NCBI GenBank assembly: GCA_037414955.1
Contig: JBBEWH010000017.1
Span: 95,069 to 159,068 of the forward strand
Source of the DNA: Phytohabitans sp037414955
GTDB lineage: Bacteria; Actinomycetota; Actinomycetes; Mycobacteriales; Micromonosporaceae
Length of the DNA stretch: 64,000 nt
Reading direction: 5' to 3'
Position numbers and translations under genes: made by a program. Below the pieces are notes generated by a model, which saw only the letters and a list, made by a program, of their open reading frames with translations, ran no database searches and had not been told where the DNA came from. This document shows positions 61,589 to 64,000 of this stretch, one piece after another (the first letter of the stretch is position 1; every line of letters starts with the position of its first letter).

Positions 61589-61615
61589 TTACCTCCTGAG
61601 GGACGCCCTGACCAC
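61589..61615. repeat. lone right-arm remnant of family A, copy 12
   Basis: TTACCTCCTGAGGGACGCCC followed by TGACCAC matches a right arm with several changes; no left arm is present. It follows the prenyltransferase stop by 12 bp. Confidence 0.55.
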
Positions 61616-61690
61616 GGGGGCACATCTCGGGGTCACTACGCTGTGCAGCGGTGCATGGTCACACTCAGGCCCCGAACCGGGAGGATCGAC

Positions 61691-62392
61691 GTGGCGTTTC
61701 GTGGAATGCGCGCCAATACGCTGCTGGCCGGCGCGGTCGCAACCGCCACCGCTGCCCTGCTGCTGTCCGGCTGCGGAGCGGGCCAGATCGCGGAAACCGC
61801 GAACAAGGTGGCGGCGGTCCCCGGCGCCAGCGGCGAAGTCCGCATCGGTGACGCCCGCACCGGCGGCCTCGTCTCGGTACGCAACGCCGTGGTCGTCTAC
61901 GACGGCCCGGAGGGTTACGAGAAGGGCGCGAGCGCGCCGCTCGACATACGGATCTTCAACGACACCCAGCAGTCGGTGACGGTGCGGATCAGCAGCCCGG
62001 AGAGCGCGGAGTCGGTGGCGCCCGCCAGCGCGGACGCGGCGACGCCAGCCGAGTCGCCGTCCGGGTCGCCCGCTGCCTCCGCGTCCGCTTCGCCGTCCGT
62101 GACCCCCGTGGGGTCGCCGTCCGCGTCGCCGTCGCCGTCCGCGTCGGAGCCGGCCGCACCCGCGCGGCCCGCGACCGTCGAGATCCCGGCCGGCGAGTAC
62201 GTGGTGCTGACCGAGGCGGCTGGCGAGTACCTGCGCCTCGTCGGGCTGAAGCAGCCCCTCAAGCCGGGCGAGGCCGTCGAGGTGGTGTTCGACTTCGGCG
62301 GCGGCCAGGAGCTGAAGCTGCCGGTACCGGTGGGCATCCCGCTGACGCCCGTGCCGCGCGCCTCCGCCGAGGTCAGCGAAGAAGAGCACTAG
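61691..62392 (+). CDS. LpqE-like lipoprotein
   Basis: A 233-residue lipoprotein from GTG 61691, with GGGAGG 7 nt upstream. The lipobox is LLLSGC (Cys about residue 28). A beta-sandwich domain begins GEVRIGDARTGGLVSVRNAV and continues LDIRIFNDTQQSVTVRISSP. It is interrupted by a Ser/Pro/Ala low-complexity insertion of about 50 residues, then resumes with ATVEIPAGEYVVLTEAAGEY and LKPGEAVEVVFDFGGG. Position immediately before radA matches lpqE (Rv3584) of Mycobacterium tuberculosis. The fold suggests a copper-chaperone-like domain, but no metal site is visible. Confidence 0.75.
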   Translation: MAFRGMRANTLLAGAVATATAALLLSGCGAGQIAETANKVAAVPGASGEVRIGDARTGGLVSVRNAVVVYDGPEGYEKGASAPLDIRIFNDTQQSVTVRISSPESAESVAPASADAATPAESPSGSPAASASASPSVTPVGSPSASPSPSASEPAAPARPATVEIPAGEYVVLTEAAGEYLRLVGLKQPLKPGEAVEVVFDFGGGQELKLPVPVGIPLTPVPRASAEVSEEEH

Positions 62393-62400
62393 ACCCGTTC

Positions 62401-62454
62401 ATGATCAGGGCGTCCCTCACGTTGCTCTAACGACGTGAAGGACGCCCTGATCAT
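62401..62454. repeat. 54-bp palindrome, family A, copy 13
   Basis: Full-length copy (ATGATCAGGGCGTCC..., centre CT) between the lipoprotein and radA. It lies 8 bp past the lipoprotein stop, so it terminates or attenuates between two co-oriented genes. Confidence 0.83.
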
Positions 62455-62496
62455 GGGGTGGCCTGTTTTGTCGCAAGCTTCCGCTAACCTCCCCGG

Positions 62497-63921
62497 GTGA
62501 CGTCCAAATCAGCCCCACGGACCCGGGCGGTGGCCCGCGAGCCACGCCCGGCGTTCCAGTGCGACGCCTGCGGACACCAGCCACCGAAATGGGTGGGGCG
62601 CTGCCCCGAGTGCGGCGAGTGGGGCTCGATCGTGGAGTCCACGACCGGCCCGGTGGTGTCGGGCCGGGTGATCAGCTCCCGGGTGCCGAGCGAGCCGGCC
62701 CGGCCGATCGCGCAGATCAGCGCCGCGCCGGCCAAGGCCCGACCGACCGGCGTGACCGAGCTCGACCGGGTGCTCGGCGGCGGTCTCGTGCCGGGCGCGG
62801 TGGTGCTGCTCGCCGGCGAGCCGGGCGTCGGCAAGTCGACGCTGCTTCTCGACGTGGCCCAGCAGTGGGCGGCCGGCGGAGAGAGCCCCTCGCTGGTGGT
62901 CAGCGGCGAAGAGTCGGTCAGCCAGGTGCGCCTCCGCGCCGAGCGCATGGACACCCTGCACGAGCGGCTCTACCTCGCCGCCGAGAACGACCTCGGCGCG
63001 GTGCTGGGACACCTCGACGCGGTCAAGCCCGGCCTGCTGGTGCTCGACTCCGTGCAGACCATCTCGATGCCCGGCACCGAAGGCGTCCCGGGCGGCGTCA
63101 CGCAGGTGCGCGCGGTCACCGCGGCGCTGGTCGGCGTGGCCAAGGAGCGCGGCATCGCCGTCGTGCTGGTCGGCCACGTCACCAAGGAGGGCACGGTCGC
63201 CGGGCCGCGGGTGCTGGAGCACCTGGTCGACGTGGTGCTGCACTTCGAGGGCGACAAGCACTCCTCGCTGCGCCTGGTGCGCGGCGTCAAGAACCGGTTC
63301 GGCACGGCCGACGAGGTCGGCTGCTTCGAGATGCACGAGGGCGGCATCGCCAGCCTGCCCGATCCGTCCGGGCTGTTCCTGACCCGATACGCCGAAGCGG
63401 TGCCGGGCACCTGCGTGACGGTGGCGATGGAGGGCCGGCGGGCGCTGGTCACCGAGGTGCAGGCGCTGATCGGCGCGCAGATGGCGGGCTCGCCGCGGCG
63501 CACCGTCTCCGGCCTCGACGGTGCCCGGCTCGCGATGGTGCTGGCGGTCCTCCAGCGGCGGGCCGAGCGGCTGACCCTGCATGACCGTGAGGTGTTCGCG
63601 GCCACCGTGGGCGGCATCCGGGTCGTCGAGCCGGCCGCCGACCTCGCGGTGGCGCTCGCCGTGGCATCCGGCGGCCTCAACCTGGCCATCGCGCCGCACC
63701 TCGTGGCGATCGGCGAGGTGGGGCTCACCGGCGAGATCCGCCGGGTCGGCGCCGTGCCCCGCCGGCTGGCCGAGGCGGCCCGACTCGGGTTCAAGTTCGC
63801 GCTGGTGCCGCCCGGGTGTGGTCCGGAGGCCACCGGGGTGGCGCCCGACGGCATGCGGGTGGTCGAGGTCACCGACGTGCGCGCCGCGCTGCACTGGGCC
63901 GCCCGAGCCTCTGCGGAATAG
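62497..63921 (+). CDS. radA: DNA repair protein RadA
   Basis: A 474-residue RecA-like helicase assisting recombinational repair. The N-terminal zinc finger FQCDACGHQPPKWVGRCPEC has four cysteines. Walker A is LAGEPGVGKSTLLLD and Walker B-like GLLVLDSVQT. The RadA-specific KNRFG motif appears as GVKNRFGTADEVGCFEM. The C-terminal Lon-like domain (AADLAVALAVASGGLN, LVAIGEVGLTGEIRRVGAVP) is complete. GTG 62497 is the likely start (VTSKSAPRTRAV). In actinobacteria disA usually follows, beyond the window edge. Confidence 0.96.
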   Translation: MTSKSAPRTRAVAREPRPAFQCDACGHQPPKWVGRCPECGEWGSIVESTTGPVVSGRVISSRVPSEPARPIAQISAAPAKARPTGVTELDRVLGGGLVPGAVVLLAGEPGVGKSTLLLDVAQQWAAGGESPSLVVSGEESVSQVRLRAERMDTLHERLYLAAENDLGAVLGHLDAVKPGLLVLDSVQTISMPGTEGVPGGVTQVRAVTAALVGVAKERGIAVVLVGHVTKEGTVAGPRVLEHLVDVVLHFEGDKHSSLRLVRGVKNRFGTADEVGCFEMHEGGIASLPDPSGLFLTRYAEAVPGTCVTVAMEGRRALVTEVQALIGAQMAGSPRRTVSGLDGARLAMVLAVLQRRAERLTLHDREVFAATVGGIRVVEPAADLAVALAVASGGLNLAIAPHLVAIGEVGLTGEIRRVGAVPRRLAEAARLGFKFALVPPGCGPEATGVAPDGMRVVEVTDVRAALHWAARASAE

Positions 63922-63933
63922 ACCCTAGGCTCC

Positions 63934-63979
63934 ATGATCAAGGCGTCCCGGTAGTCGTTCTAACGACGTGAGGGACGCC
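63934..63979. repeat. truncated family-A palindrome, copy 14
   Basis: Left arm intact (ATGATCAAGGCGTCCC...), centre CT, right arm lacking its last 8 nt (ends GGGACGCC then GGGTTGG). It begins 12 bp after the radA stop. Confidence 0.72.
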
Positions 63980-64000
63980 GGGTTGGTTGGGGAAGTCCAA

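Overview
The window is chromosomal DNA from a high-GC actinobacterium, most probably a filamentous member of the Micromonosporaceae (Actinoplanes/Phytohabitans-like). Reasons: GC-rich third codon positions throughout, many GTG starts, SARP/AfsR-type and XRE-DUF397 regulators, the CarD-IspD-IspF, CysS-RlmB and lipoprotein-RadA housekeeping blocks, and a type III polyketide synthase/prenyltransferase cluster that resembles one known from Actinoplanes. Genus is inference. There are no rRNA genes, prophage, transposases or CRISPR arrays; one tRNA-Thr is present.

Layout. 1-6.1 kb: an edge-truncated TrkA-N protein, a secreted protein, a broken SDH-type Clp-fold protease, tRNA-Thr(TGT), a shared sugar-ABC ATPase and an ECF-type sigma factor with a membrane partner. 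6.2-25.8 kb: a pectin/uronate utilisation island with a semialdehyde dehydrogenase, three secreted PL1 pectate lyases, two Gfo/Idh oxidoreductases, a mannitol-dehydrogenase-family uronate reductase, an L-fuconate-dehydratase-like enolase, uronate isomerase UxaC, a LacI regulator and a CUT1 sugar importer with two paralogous binding lipoproteins. Its missing ATPase is plausibly the one at 3.6 kb. Sites of the TTTGCAG/CTGCAAA type sit in three promoters of the island. 25.9-31.2 kb: an Hsp70-beta-propeller membrane fusion, then RlmB and CysS. 31.2-33.4 kb: a PL3 pectate lyase divergent from an IclR regulator. 33.6-41.5 kb: a DUF559-like protein, a HAD hydrolase, class II fumarase, a 995-aa SARP regulator and class I fumarase. 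41.5-54.7 kb: propeller proteins and tyrosine catabolism in two blocks (Lrp, HPPD, two RDD proteins, aminotransferase; then fumarylacetoacetase, a conserved unknown and homogentisate dioxygenase), separated by a GNAT, a GPP34 protein and an XRE-DUF397 pair. 54.9-56.6 kb: IspF, IspD, CarD. 57-61.6 kb: type III PKS, acyl-CoA-dehydrogenase-fold oxidase, methyltransferase and UbiA prenyltransferase. 61.7-63.9 kb: LpqE-like lipoprotein and RadA.

The most unusual feature runs through the whole window: a family of exactly 54-bp, nearly perfect palindromes (11 full copies plus 3 decayed ones). Each lies at the 3' end of at least one gene, and the TGA at arm positions 2-4 serves as the stop codon of eight different genes. 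Two further palindrome families (46 bp, three copies; a nested 145-bp inverted-repeat block) and a single 24-bp-arm hairpin also occur only between genes. In other actinobacteria the housekeeping genes rlmB-cysS-ispF-ispD-carD and lpqE-radA lie side by side; here they are split by about 23.6 kb and 5 kb of accessory genes.
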